64,000 nt of DNA from Halapricum desulfuricans (lineage in GTDB: Archaea > Halobacteriota > Halobacteria > Halobacteriales > Haloarculaceae): assembly GCF_017094505.1 (NCBI RefSeq), contig NZ_CP064787.1, forward strand, positions 1,302,001 to 1,366,000, in the 5' to 3' direction. Under the pieces are notes generated by a model. It was not told the DNA's origin and did no database searches. It saw only the letters and a program-made list of their open reading frames with translations. The translations under genes and the position numbers were made by a program. Numbering within the stretch: the first letter of the stretch is position 1; each line of letters opens with the position of its first letter. This document shows, in pieces, positions 43,329 to 51,153 of this stretch.

Positions 43329-43928
43329 ATGCCATCCGGTGACACACAGACCGTACTCGTCGTCGACGACGAACCGGACGTCGCCGATGCCTACGCCGCA
43401 CAGTTGCGCGATCGGTATACTGTGCGGACGGCGTACGGCGGTCAGCAGGCGCTGGAGGCGGTCGACGAGACGGTCGACGTCGTGTTACTGGATCGACGAA
43501 TGCCGGAGCAGTCCGGCGACGACGTGCTCGAATCACTGCGATCGAAGGGGGTCGAGACGCGGGTTGCGATGGTGACGGCCGTCGATCCGGATTTCGACGT
43601 CATCGAGATGCCGTTCGACGACTATCTCACGAAGCCGGTCTCGCGCACGGAGTTGTTCGACACGGTCGAGCGCTTGCTCACCTGTGCGAAGTACGACGAG
43701 CAGTTTCAGGAGTTCTATTCGCTGACGAGCAAACTCGCGACGCTGCAGGCCAACAAGAGCCAGTCCGAACTCGAAAACAGCGAGGAGTTCGCCGAACTCA
43801 CCGAGCGGCGTGAGAACGTCCGCAAGCAACTCGACCGGACGCTCTCGGAGTTCAACGACGACGCGTTCGCCGCGATGTTCCGCGAGTTGAATCCGAGGCC
43901 GCCGCTCACAGGCGAGTTGACCGATTGA
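43329..43928 (+). CDS. HalX-type response regulator
   Basis: 199 aa. The receiver domain is intact: VLVVDDEPDVADAYA (acidic pocket), VVLLDRRMPEQSGDD (phospho-acceptor Asp near residue 57), DYLTKPVSRTEL (Lys). The C-terminal HalX domain is a helical hairpin (YDEQFQEFYSLTSKLATLQA, RENVRKQLDRTLSEFND). HalX regulators are haloarchaeal and lack a canonical DNA-binding domain. No kinase is adjacent. Confidence 0.92.
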   Translation: MPSGDTQTVLVVDDEPDVADAYAAQLRDRYTVRTAYGGQQALEAVDETVDVVLLDRRMPEQSGDDVLESLRSKGVETRVAMVTAVDPDFDVIEMPFDDYLTKPVSRTELFDTVERLLTCAKYDEQFQEFYSLTSKLATLQANKSQSELENSEEFAELTERRENVRKQLDRTLSEFNDDAFAAMFRELNPRPPLTGELTD

Positions 43929-44003
43929 TCTTCCGCTGTCGCCCGTCCCGGAGAGTGTCGCTTCCGAAAGCACTAACGTCGGCTCTTCCCTAGGACTGTT
44001 CGA

Positions 44004-44942
44004 ATGAGTGAGCAGTTACCGGACGTCCAGGCGACGAGCCCGGACGTTACAGTCGGACTGAATCGGGTCGGCGTCACGGGCGTCGAGAAACTCGTTAAAC
44101 TCGGTCGTGAGGACAAACGACCGATCGTCCTGATGGCCGAGTTCGAGGTGTTCGTCGACCTCCCCTCCTGGCGGAAGGGTGCCGACATGTCCCGGAACAT
44201 GGAGGTCATCGACGAGACGCTTGAGGCCGCCGTCGCCGAGGAGGCCTACCGGGTCGAGAACGTCTGTGGCGAGGCCGCAGAGCGCCTGCTAGAGAAACAC
44301 GACTACACCGAGGAGGCCGAAGTGCGAATGGAGGCCGAGTACGTCACGCGCGATCGGACGCCCGAGAGCGACAAACCGACCCAGTCGACGGCCACGATAA
44401 TCGCGTCCGCGACAGCCACTGGAGACGGCACGAGAGAGGAGATCGGTGCCGAGGTCACGGGCATGACGGTCTGTCCCTGCAGTCAGGGGATGTCCGTCGC
44501 CCGTGCGCGACAGACGCTGACCGATCTCGACGTCGAGGAGGACGTCATCGACGAGTTCCTCGAGAAGGTTCCCCAGCCGGGACACTCCCAGCGGGGCCAC
44601 GCCACGCTGACGGTTGAGACCGACGGCGACCCGCCGGTCGATCTCAACGAACTCATCGAGATCGCCCGCGAGTCGATGAGCGCCCGGATCTACAACCTGG
44701 CCAAGCGCCCTGACGAGGACCACATGACCTACCAGTCACACAGCGACGCCAAGTTCGTCGAGGACTGTGTCCGTTCGATGGCCGAGGGCGTCGTCGAGCG
44801 GTATCCCGATCTGGACGACGACGCCATCGTCCGCATGAAACAGTCTAACGACGAGTCGATCCACCAGCACAACGCCCACGCCGAGCGCGTCGCGACCGCC
44901 GAGGACCTGAGAGGCGAAGTCAACGGCGACGGCGGCGAGTGA
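44004..44942 (+). CDS. mptA: GTP cyclohydrolase MptA (FolE2/type IB)
   Basis: 312 aa. It converts GTP to 7,8-dihydroneopterin 2',3'-cyclic phosphate, the entry to pterin (tetrahydrofolate/methanopterin) synthesis in archaea. FolE2-family features are [20 protein letters not shown] at the start, [40 protein letters not shown] with the metal-binding Cys near residue 158, and [16 protein letters not shown]. The start at ATG 44004 gives the family length. Confidence 0.94.
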   Translation: MSEQLPDVQATSPDVTVGLNRVGVTGVEKLVKLGREDKRPIVLMAEFEVFVDLPSWRKGADMSRNMEVIDETLEAAVAEEAYRVENVCGEAAERLLEKHDYTEEAEVRMEAEYVTRDRTPESDKPTQSTATIIASATATGDGTREEIGAEVTGMTVCPCSQGMSVARARQTLTDLDVEEDVIDEFLEKVPQPGHSQRGHATLTVETDGDPPVDLNELIEIARESMSARIYNLAKRPDEDHMTYQSHSDAKFVEDCVRSMAEGVVERYPDLDDDAIVRMKQSNDESIHQHNAHAERVATAEDLRGEVNGDGGE

Positions 44943-45023
44943 ACACGGTGCTCGATCGCACGCGAGCGAGATCCGCAGGCGACGCTCGCGTCCTGTGACG
45001 CTGTCCCGACCGTTGAGAGTCGA

Positions 45024-46097
45024 CTAGTTCGGGAGTTGTGGTGCCGGTCGTTCGCCCAGCGTGAGCGCGACCGTCTCGCGGCGACCGTCGCGGACGACCT
45101 CGAGTTCGATCGTGTCGCCCGGGCTCGTCTGGAGTGCGAGAAACGTCGAGAGCGCCTGTTCGGTCGGGATCGGCTGGCCGCCCATACGCTTGATGACGTC
45201 ACCCTCTTCGAGGACCCCGTCCGCGGGTCCGTCGTCGATCGCACTGGCGACGTAGATCCCCTCCGCCACGTCGAGACCGATACGCTCGGCGAGTTCGGGC
45301 GTGACGGGCCTGAGTGTAATACCCATGTACGGGTGGCTGTACTCGCCGGTCTCGATCAGTGCGGGGACGACTCGCGAGACGAGTGCGCCCGAGATGGCGA
45401 ACCCGATGTTGTCGCCGCCGCCGGAGTTGATCACGCCGACGACCGACCCCCGGAGGTCCACCAGCGGACCGCCGCTGTTCCCGGGATTGACCGGGGCGTC
45501 GGTCTGGATCGCGTCCGGGATCGAGAACCCGCTGCCGGCCGTGGCAGGGAGCGAGCGATTCAGGCCGCTGACGATCCCCGAGGAGACTGACCCGGAGAAC
45601 CCGAAGGGATTGCCGATCGCCAGGACTTCTTCGCCGATCGGCGGGTCCTGCCTCCTGAGCGGGAGTGCGGCCGCCGAGTCCGGCACGCTTTCGGGACGCA
45701 GGACTGCGAGGTCGCTATAGACGTCTTCGGCGCGAACGGTTGCCGATCGCCAGTCGCCCGTCCGAAACCGGACGAACACGTCCGTCGCGTTCCTGACGAC
45801 GTGTTCGTTGGTCACCAGCCTGCCGTCGGTATCGTAGACCCAGCCAGTTCCGCGGGCGACGCCCGAGCCTGTCCGGACGCGGATCTGTGCGACCGAGTCT
45901 CTGACTGCCCGATAGACGTCAGTGAACCGTGACGGATTGCCCTGATCGTCGGGAGTCCCGAGCGGCTCGAGATCAGTGACGTTCCCCGGTAAGTCGTCCC
46001 CATCGCTCGCAGGGGCGGTCGCACAGCCGGCGAGTGCGATTCCCGCGCCCACAGCCAGTGAGCCGAGAAATCTCCGTCGAGTGGTTTCGTCTGACAT
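45024..46097 (-). CDS. HtrA/DegP-like serine protease, Tat lipoprotein
   Basis: 357 aa. The N-terminus TRRRFLGSLAVGAGIALAGC has a twin-arginine motif and lipobox. The trypsin-like domain holds the triad: His in VTNEHVVRNATD near residue 105, Asp in DVYSDLAVLRP, Ser in NPGNSGGPLVDLRG near 210. One PDZ domain follows (ASAIDDGPADGVLEEGDVIK). It should degrade or hold misfolded proteins at the outer cell surface. Confidence 0.93.
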   Translation of the reverse strand: MSDETTRRRFLGSLAVGAGIALAGCATAPASDGDDLPGNVTDLEPLGTPDDQGNPSRFTDVYRAVRDSVAQIRVRTGSGVARGTGWVYDTDGRLVTNEHVVRNATDVFVRFRTGDWRSATVRAEDVYSDLAVLRPESVPDSAAALPLRRQDPPIGEEVLAIGNPFGFSGSVSSGIVSGLNRSLPATAGSGFSIPDAIQTDAPVNPGNSGGPLVDLRGSVVGVINSGGGDNIGFAISGALVSRVVPALIETGEYSHPYMGITLRPVTPELAERIGLDVAEGIYVASAIDDGPADGVLEEGDVIKRMGGQPIPTEQALSTFLALQTSPGDTIELEVVRDGRRETVALTLGERPAPQLPN

Positions 46098-46181
46098 ATG
46101 CTGTGTTCAGGACGTGTCGTGAATAAAGGCTCGGGGGCGAGAGCGCAAGCATTTTTCGTCCCGAAGTGGATCTCTGGGTGA

Positions 46182-46254
46182 GGGCGTGTGGCCTAGCGGA
46201 CAGGGCGAGAGGTTCCTAACCTCTCGATCGCGGGTTCGAATCCCGCCACGCCCG
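46182..46254 (+). tRNA. tRNA-Arg (anticodon CCU)
   Basis: 73 nt cloverleaf. Acceptor GGGCGTG pairs with CACGCCC, and G is the discriminator. The anticodon arm AGAGG-TTCCTAA-CCTCT presents CCT, reading AGG. The T arm is GCGGGTTCGAATCCCGC. CCA is not encoded and no intron is seen. It is followed by several degraded copies of its own 3' tail. Confidence 0.95.
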
Positions 46255-46301
46255 TACAAGAACCGACGAGCGAAGCGAGTCGGTGACCGCACCGGCATGG
46301 C

Positions 46302-46565
46302 GGGATTCGAATCAGGGAGGTCGCGCGCAGCGAAGCGAGCACGTCCGACCGTGGTTCGAAACCCGTCACGCCCGTGCTGCGACCGAAGGGAGCGAACCGG
46401 ACCGGGATTCAAATCCTGCCAGTCGCAGCCCGCACAGCGAACGTAGTGAGCGAGCAGGTACGTCTGGCTGCAGTTCGACTCCCGCCACGCCCGTTCACTC
46501 GCGTCGCTCGCGAGCGTGGCGAACATCGCGAAACCTCCGGGTTCGCTCAATCCCCTCACGCCCGT
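46302..46565 (+). repeat. Array of decayed tRNA-Arg 3'-tail copies
   Basis: Downstream of tRNA-Arg the T-arm plus acceptor tail recurs in degraded form about five times: 46302-46320, 46351-46375, 46403-46421, 46470-46494 and 46538-46565. Three of them still end CACGCCCGT. Between them lie GCGAAGCGAGC-like and GTAGTGAGCGAGC-like spacers. TCACGCCCGTGCTGCGACCG occurs twice (46366 and 46556). None has a 5' tRNA half. This looks like stacked integration scars or tail-directed duplications. No protein gene is present in 46255-46587. Confidence 0.75.
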
Positions 46566-46587
46566 GCTGCGACCGGGCGTTACCGAG

Positions 46588-47463
46588 TCACCCCGAGGGG
46601 GACCCGTCGTCGAGCTGCCGTTTCATCTGTCGAAGTCGGCTCCGTATTTTCTGCAGTTCCGCCTCGGCCTCTTCGGCAGTCAGCTCCGCGGGGAGTGTTT
46701 GCCAGTCCGGTCGATCGACGTCCGAGTCCCCGTTTCTCGTCCGGTCGCGTCGGTCTCCCTCACTCTGCAGATCCGTGATGTCGGCCGTGAGGAAGTCGAT
46801 GCCTTTCTGTTCGGCTTCGAGCCGCTTTTCGCGAGATTCGAGCGCGTCGAAGCCGACAGTCGCGGCGATCGTGTCCGCGTCCGGCCCGAGTAGCTCTTCG
46901 ACTTCGTCCCAGTCAGTCCGTAACTGCCGGCCGGCGTCGATGACGTTCGAGAACGACCCGAGACGGCTCAACGAGCCAGCGTGACCCATACCCTTGCCAC
47001 GCTCGCGTGCCCGCAGGTGACTCATTTTCTCGGTCAGGAGCACCGCAGCCTGCGCTTCTCGCCCCCCGTAGATCGGATCCTTGCCGAGTGCTTCCCAGGA
47101 CACGCGTGCCCGGTCAGCTTCGACGTCGTCCAGCACTGCAATCTCAGACGTTACGAGATAGGTGAACGGTGACAGTGAACCGTCACTTTTGCGAGTGATT
47201 GTGTTCTCGATGCGCCATTCGCTGTCGGTCCCCCGATCGAAGACGCGTTCGACACGGACTTCGAACTGTCCCCGCCGGCCGACATAGCTCTCCAGCAGAC
47301 ACAGACACCGATCAGCGCTACCGGGGAGACCTTCCGGTGGCAGCAACCGCTGTCCTTCGAAGTGGTAGTCCTTCCGTGTGGATACCTGAGTCGGCAACAA
47401 CTGCTCGAGATGCTTGTTAACGCGTCGGTTGACGACGTCTTCGGGCCCGAACCCAGATCCCAT
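46588..47463 (-). CDS. Unknown protein next to the tRNA-Arg tail array
   Basis: 291 aa from ATG 47463 (MGSGFGPEDVVNRRVNKHLE); the frame opens at 47604 without support. The first 170 residues are a mixed alpha/beta region (YVGRRGQFEVRVERVFDRGT, SPFTYLVTSEIAVLDDVEAD). The rest is helical, ending with a coiled coil (TAEEAEAELQKIRSRLRQMK). A few cysteines (CLCLLE) are present but no motif I can name. Its place between a tRNA scar array and a MITE suggests accessory origin. An AT-rich stretch (ATATATG, TTTTAAAG) lies upstream. Confidence 0.65.
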   Translation of the reverse strand: MGSGFGPEDVVNRRVNKHLEQLLPTQVSTRKDYHFEGQRLLPPEGLPGSADRCLCLLESYVGRRGQFEVRVERVFDRGTDSEWRIENTITRKSDGSLSPFTYLVTSEIAVLDDVEADRARVSWEALGKDPIYGGREAQAAVLLTEKMSHLRARERGKGMGHAGSLSRLGSFSNVIDAGRQLRTDWDEVEELLGPDADTIAATVGFDALESREKRLEAEQKGIDFLTADITDLQSEGDRRDRTRNGDSDVDRPDWQTLPAELTAEEAEAELQKIRSRLRQMKRQLDDGSPSG

Positions 47464-47797
47464 TCCACATATATGTAATCCAGATATAATTTTAAAGATT
47501 GGCTTGACGGCAGATATCACGCTCAAGGTCACGAAGCACGGACGGCAGTGAGTCAATATTTCATTCCCGAGCGCGGCACACCAGACATCAGAGGCGTCGG
47601 GCACTTCTGTGAGTGTGTCGACGCCTGAAATCCGTTTCAGCAGTTTCGAGCCGGAGCCTCCGGTCCAGGATTCGACGTGTACTGGTAGTGACTACCGTAC
47701 GTCTGTTCCGGATCAATCGCCCGACTGCAGGCGATCGCAGCGGTACATCGCTGTAGCAGTCACTATGAGGTTCTGCGCGAAGCCCAGGGTCTCGGGC
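47464..47797. other. Gene-free interval holding MITE copy B
   Basis: 334 bases between the unknown gene and the end of pfkB. The first 60 bases are AT-rich promoter-like sequence for the unknown gene. Bases 47685-47766 are a MITE. I see no credible ORF in the remainder. Confidence 0.6.
47685..47766 (-). mobile_element. MITE, copy B (82 bp), homolog of the element at 6156
   Basis: Read on the minus strand it starts ATAGTGACTGCTACAG then CGATGTACCG; copy A starts ATAGTGACCGTTGTAC then CGATGTACCG, the same ten bases at the same offset. The other end reads GTAGTGACTACCGTAC then GTCTGTTCCGG, against ATAGTGACCGTTGTAC then GCCTGTTCGGG in copy A. Length is identical. The ends here are less perfectly inverted than in copy A, and the inner hairpin is ATCGCC/GGCGAT. 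It is the older or more decayed copy. Confidence 0.75.
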
Positions 47798-48763
47798 TCA
47801 GCCGTCCATCTCCCAGACGCGGACCTCGTTTATCCGCTCTTGAGGATTGAGATCCCGGACGCTGGAACCGGTGACGGTCACGAGCTTCCAGGCGGTCGCG
47901 ACGCCCGCTCGAAGTGCCTTCTCGTCGCTCCAGCCCTGTTCGTCGGCCCACAGGACCGCCGCGAACAGCGCGTCACCGGCACCGACGGTGTCGACGACCT
48001 CGACGTCGACCGCTGAGGAGTAAAGCGTCTGATCGGGCGTGACCATCACCGCCCCTTCACTGCCCATCGAGGCGATGACCCGCTCGAACCCCATCTCGTG
48101 GAGCTGTTTCGCCGCCTGTTCGCAGTCGGTGATCGTCTCGACGGTGATACCGGTCGCCGCCTCCAGTTCCTCGCGGTTGGGACGACAGTACTCGTAGGTC
48201 TCTTCGAGATCGGTCAGTACATCGCCGTGGATGTCGACGGCGGTTTTCCAGTCGCCGGCGGCGGCGATACGGTCGACTGCCGCGGCGTCCATCCCCGGGG
48301 GCAGACTCCCGCCGATGTTGAGGATTTCCGGGTCGTGTTCCCGAACGGTCTCGATCAGCAGATCGACGACGTGGTCAGTAACCTCCGGCCCGGTCTGCAG
48401 CAGCCGGTACTCCGATCGCGGGTGGTCACTCTCTTCGTCCATGCGGGACGTCTGGAATTGCTCGCGTCCAGGCGCGAGGATCGTCGTGTTGATCCTGGTC
48501 GGCTGCGATTCGATCTGGCAGAAGTCAGTCGGAATCCCGAACTCCGAGAGCGTCTGTTCGATGAAATAGCCCGTGAACCCGCCAGTGATTCCTGTCGCGG
48601 TCGTCTCGCCGCCGAGCGCGCGGACGAACTGTGAGACGTTGATTCCGTTGCCGCCCGCATCGAACTTTGCGCCGACGGACGTCTGAACAGCGTCTGGTTC
48701 CAGTGGTTCGTCCATCTCGATCGTCTGATCGACCGCCGGGTTCGGCGTCAGTGTGAGTATCAT
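47798..48763 (-). CDS. pfkB: 1-phosphofructokinase (PfkB family)
   Basis: 321 aa. MILTLTPNPAVDQTIEMDE is the N-terminal signature of the fructose-1-phosphate kinase branch. DAGGNGINVSQFVRALGG provides sugar contacts. The PfkB signature with catalytic Asp is VVDTVGAGDALFAAVLWA near residue 250. In haloarchaea this enzyme makes fructose 1,6-bisphosphate from imported fructose-1-phosphate; no PTS genes are in the window. A CTTAATT box lies about 28 bases upstream. Confidence 0.92.
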   Translation of the reverse strand: MILTLTPNPAVDQTIEMDEPLEPDAVQTSVGAKFDAGGNGINVSQFVRALGGETTATGITGGFTGYFIEQTLSEFGIPTDFCQIESQPTRINTTILAPGREQFQTSRMDEESDHPRSEYRLLQTGPEVTDHVVDLLIETVREHDPEILNIGGSLPPGMDAAAVDRIAAAGDWKTAVDIHGDVLTDLEETYEYCRPNREELEAATGITVETITDCEQAAKQLHEMGFERVIASMGSEGAVMVTPDQTLYSSAVDVEVVDTVGAGDALFAAVLWADEQGWSDEKALRAGVATAWKLVTVTGSSVRDLNPQERINEVRVWEMDG

Positions 48764-49140
48764 ACCTGTACTGTCTTCACCCGGGGACTTAATTGTCGCC
48801 TCGTCGCTCGCGTGACTGCCGTTCCGTGGCGCATCGACCGACGCTGTCGCAAGGTGAATGAAACTCTCTCCGGAGTCAGATCGCTCGAGAGACTGCGTCG
48901 CTCGCCGTCACAGAAATCGAGGGATCCGTACGGCTCCGGGGCAGTCGTCTCGCACCGCCTGTACACACGCGTCTGCGGTCCGGTTTGTGAGTATCGCTTC
49001 CGGCGACTGTCCGTCCGATATCTTCCACATCGACGACGATCCGGTGCGGGGAGGGCTCGTCGGGACGCACTTCGAACGCGTCTGCGAGTCCCGTCCGGAC
49101 CTCCCTGTCTCTCCGGCGAAGAGATGACCCCGCGCAGGGC
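48764..49140. other. Gene-free interval, possibly decayed coding sequence
   Basis: 377 bases between pfkB and the aminotransferase gene. On the minus strand, fragments such as EVRTGLADAFEVRPDEP and, in another frame, EAILTNRTADACVQAVRDDC look protein-like but never join in one frame with a start codon. No reliable gene is called. The promoter of pfkB occupies the left end. Confidence 0.4.
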
Positions 49141-50247
49141 TCACAGCCCGTCGAGTAAGGCATCAATATCGCCCGCCGTGTTGAACGCGTGGACCGACGC
49201 CCGGACGGCCTTCGGGTACGGCAGCGACCGGACGATCACGTCTCGATCGCGCAGACGCTCGACGGTCGCTTCCGGATCGTCGACGCGGAACGTGACCAGC
49301 CCGGACTCGTACTCGTGGGGGCTGAGCAGTCGCTCGTCGTCGATGCCGTCCTTGAGTCGGTCGGTGAGACGCTCGATCCGGGCTTCCACGGTCGACATCC
49401 CGATCTCCTCGAGGAGATCCATCGCCTCGGACAGGCCGACGTGCGGGAGCGGCGAGGCGGTGCCGACCTCGAAGCGGGACGCCCCGTCTTTGAACGCGTA
49501 CTCCGGGTCAGTCGGCTCTTCGACAGAGCGGTAGCCGATCCGGCGCGGCACGAGTTCGTCGATCGCGTCGCTGTCGACGTAAATGAAGCCGCTCCCGAAT
49601 GGACCGAGCAGCCACTTGTGGCCGGCCCCGACCACGAAATCCGCGCCCCAGTCGTCGAGGTCGACGGGGTACTGGCCGGGCGACTGGACCGCGTCGACGA
49701 GCACGCGAGCGCCGGCGTCGTGTGCGATGTCGGCGATTTCCCCGACCGGCAGGCGCGTCCCGTGAGTCCAGGTGAGCGAACTTACCGCGAACAGCCGTGC
49801 GTCCTCGGCGGCGGCCGCGACCGCGTCGAGGTCGACTCGCCCGTCCTCCGTTTCGAGGACCCGGACTTCGATCCCGTCGAGATCAGCCAGCCGGTCCCAG
49901 GGGAGTATCCCGGCGGGGTGTTCGAGGTCGGTCCGCACGACGACGTCGCCGGGTTGCCAGTCGATCGCGCAGGCGAGCAGGTTCACGCCGTCGGCTGTGC
50001 TTCTGGTGAGCGCGATTTCGTCGGCGTCGGCACCGAGAAAGTCGGCGATCGTCGCCCGTGCGGCCTCGTAGGTCTCCCAGCCGACCTCGTAGACGCCCTC
50101 GCCGGCCGGAACTTCGTACTCGAAATACGCCGCGAAGTCCGTCATCGCCTCGACGACGCGACGCGGGCTCGGGCTCGACGCGCCGGTGTTGAGATAGGTG
50201 GCGCGTTCGAGCGCCGGCATGTCCGCACGCAGTTGCTCGGGGTCCAT
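49141..50247 (-). CDS. Class V aminotransferase, cysteine-desulfurase-like
   Basis: 368 aa. The PLP lysine is in DFVVGAGHKWLLGPFGSGF near residue 195, and the cofactor aspartate is in ARVLVDAVQSPGQYPVDL. The start (ATYLNTGASSPSPRRVVEAM) matches SufS/isopenicillin-epimerase-like members. The C-terminal active-site cysteine loop typical of true desulfurases (RAGHHC) is not seen; the corresponding region reads YPKAVRASVHAFN, so desulfurase activity is doubtful and another lyase or epimerase reaction is possible. Confidence 0.88.
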   Translation of the reverse strand: MDPEQLRADMPALERATYLNTGASSPSPRRVVEAMTDFAAYFEYEVPAGEGVYEVGWETYEAARATIADFLGADADEIALTRSTADGVNLLACAIDWQPGDVVVRTDLEHPAGILPWDRLADLDGIEVRVLETEDGRVDLDAVAAAAEDARLFAVSSLTWTHGTRLPVGEIADIAHDAGARVLVDAVQSPGQYPVDLDDWGADFVVGAGHKWLLGPFGSGFIYVDSDAIDELVPRRIGYRSVEEPTDPEYAFKDGASRFEVGTASPLPHVGLSEAMDLLEEIGMSTVEARIERLTDRLKDGIDDERLLSPHEYESGLVTFRVDDPEATVERLRDRDVIVRSLPYPKAVRASVHAFNTAGDIDALLDGL

Positions 50248-50321
50248 ACACGAGTATGGTGGTTCCGTCCGTTTGATGCTGTCGGCAGCGACAGGCCCGG
50301 CCAGTCAACCAGTCCGCTGTC

Positions 50322-50681
50322 TCACAGCACGGCTCCGAGGGCGTGCCCGACGCCGGCCCCGAGCGCGACGCCGATCAGCGCCGCGCTCAGCGTCCCGACG
50401 GCGTTGACGATTGCGCGACGCCGGCGCCCGGTCTCGTAGAGCCGCACGGTCTCGAAGGCGAACGACGAGAACGTCGTGAACGCGCCACAGAATCCCGTCG
50501 CGAACACGGACGTCAGTCCGGACCCGATCGGCACCGTGACGAACAACCCGAGCGCGACGCTCCCCAGAACGTTGACGGCGAACGTGTCGGCGGTGTCGGT
50601 CTCGATTCGCGCGCCGACGAGATGCCGGGCGATCGCGCCGAGAACGCCGCCGACGCCGACGAGGACGGCGGGGCTGGTCAC
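50322..50681 (-). CDS. crcB: Fluoride channel CrcB/Fluc, subunit 1
   Basis: 119 aa, four membrane helices. Family motifs are GGVLGAIARHLVG, FAVNVLGSVALGLFV with the pore Asn, and GFCGAFTTFSSFAFET with the FTTFS signature. It exports fluoride as a dual-topology or heterodimeric channel. It overlaps the second crcB gene by 4 bases (ATGA). Confidence 0.93.
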   Translation of the reverse strand: MTSPAVLVGVGGVLGAIARHLVGARIETDTADTFAVNVLGSVALGLFVTVPIGSGLTSVFATGFCGAFTTFSSFAFETVRLYETGRRRRAIVNAVGTLSAALIGVALGAGVGHALGAVL

Positions 50682-51061
50682 GGCAGCGACCCCCGGGTGA
50701 CAGCCCGGGCCGCGATCACGGCGAGGAACCCGAGCGCGTAGTTCGCGCCGACGTTGACCAGCGCCATTGCCGGATCGAGCGCCGTCGTCTCGACCGCGAA
50801 GGCGCTGTAGGTGGTGAACGACGACAGCAGCCCGGTTCCGAGGGTGAGTCGCGTCTCCGCGCTCAGCAGGTCCGTGAGTCGCGCCTCGTAGAGCAACAGT
50901 CCGAGTGCGAAACTCCCCAGCGCGTTCACGGTCAGCGTCCCCCAGGGAAACCCGCCCGGCAGCGCCGCCGAGACAGCATACCGGAGCGTCGCGCCGACGA
51001 ACCCACCGATAGCGATCAACAGCAGTGGTTCGACCCGCGCGATCGGATGGTCTTCGTTCAT
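50678..51061 (-). CDS. crcB: Fluoride channel CrcB/Fluc, subunit 2
   Basis: 127 aa, four membrane helices. Motifs are GGFVGATLRYAVSAALPGGF, LTVNALGSFALGLLLYEARL and GTGLLSSFTTYSAFAVETT, where FTTYS replaces FTTFS. It is translated just before the other crcB with an ATGA overlap. The pair probably forms an obligate heterodimer with opposite membrane orientation. No fluoride riboswitch-like structure was recognised upstream. Confidence 0.93.
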   Translation of the reverse strand: MNEDHPIARVEPLLLIAIGGFVGATLRYAVSAALPGGFPWGTLTVNALGSFALGLLLYEARLTDLLSAETRLTLGTGLLSSFTTYSAFAVETTALDPAMALVNVGANYALGFLAVIAARAVTRGSLP

Positions 51062-51153
51062 TGTCGTCGATTACACAGCACTCGTCGTCAGTGACGTGGG
51101 TGGATCGTCAGCCGGCGGGTCATTTTCCGCGCGAACGGAACCGGGCCATCTCA

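Noticed and set aside
46302-46565. Additional tRNA genes or a CRISPR array downstream of tRNA-Arg
   Set aside because: The repeats have only 3' tRNA halves, irregular spacing and unequal length, so they are neither tRNAs nor CRISPR repeats.
48876-49166. A 96-codon ORF on the minus strand upstream of pfkB
   Set aside because: Protein-like fragments exist but in different frames, with no consistent family match. Left as a gene-free interval.
51062-51153. Fluoride riboswitch upstream of the crcB genes
   Set aside because: I could not find the pseudoknot pattern of the crcB motif, and the interval between hisD and crcB is only about 90 bases.
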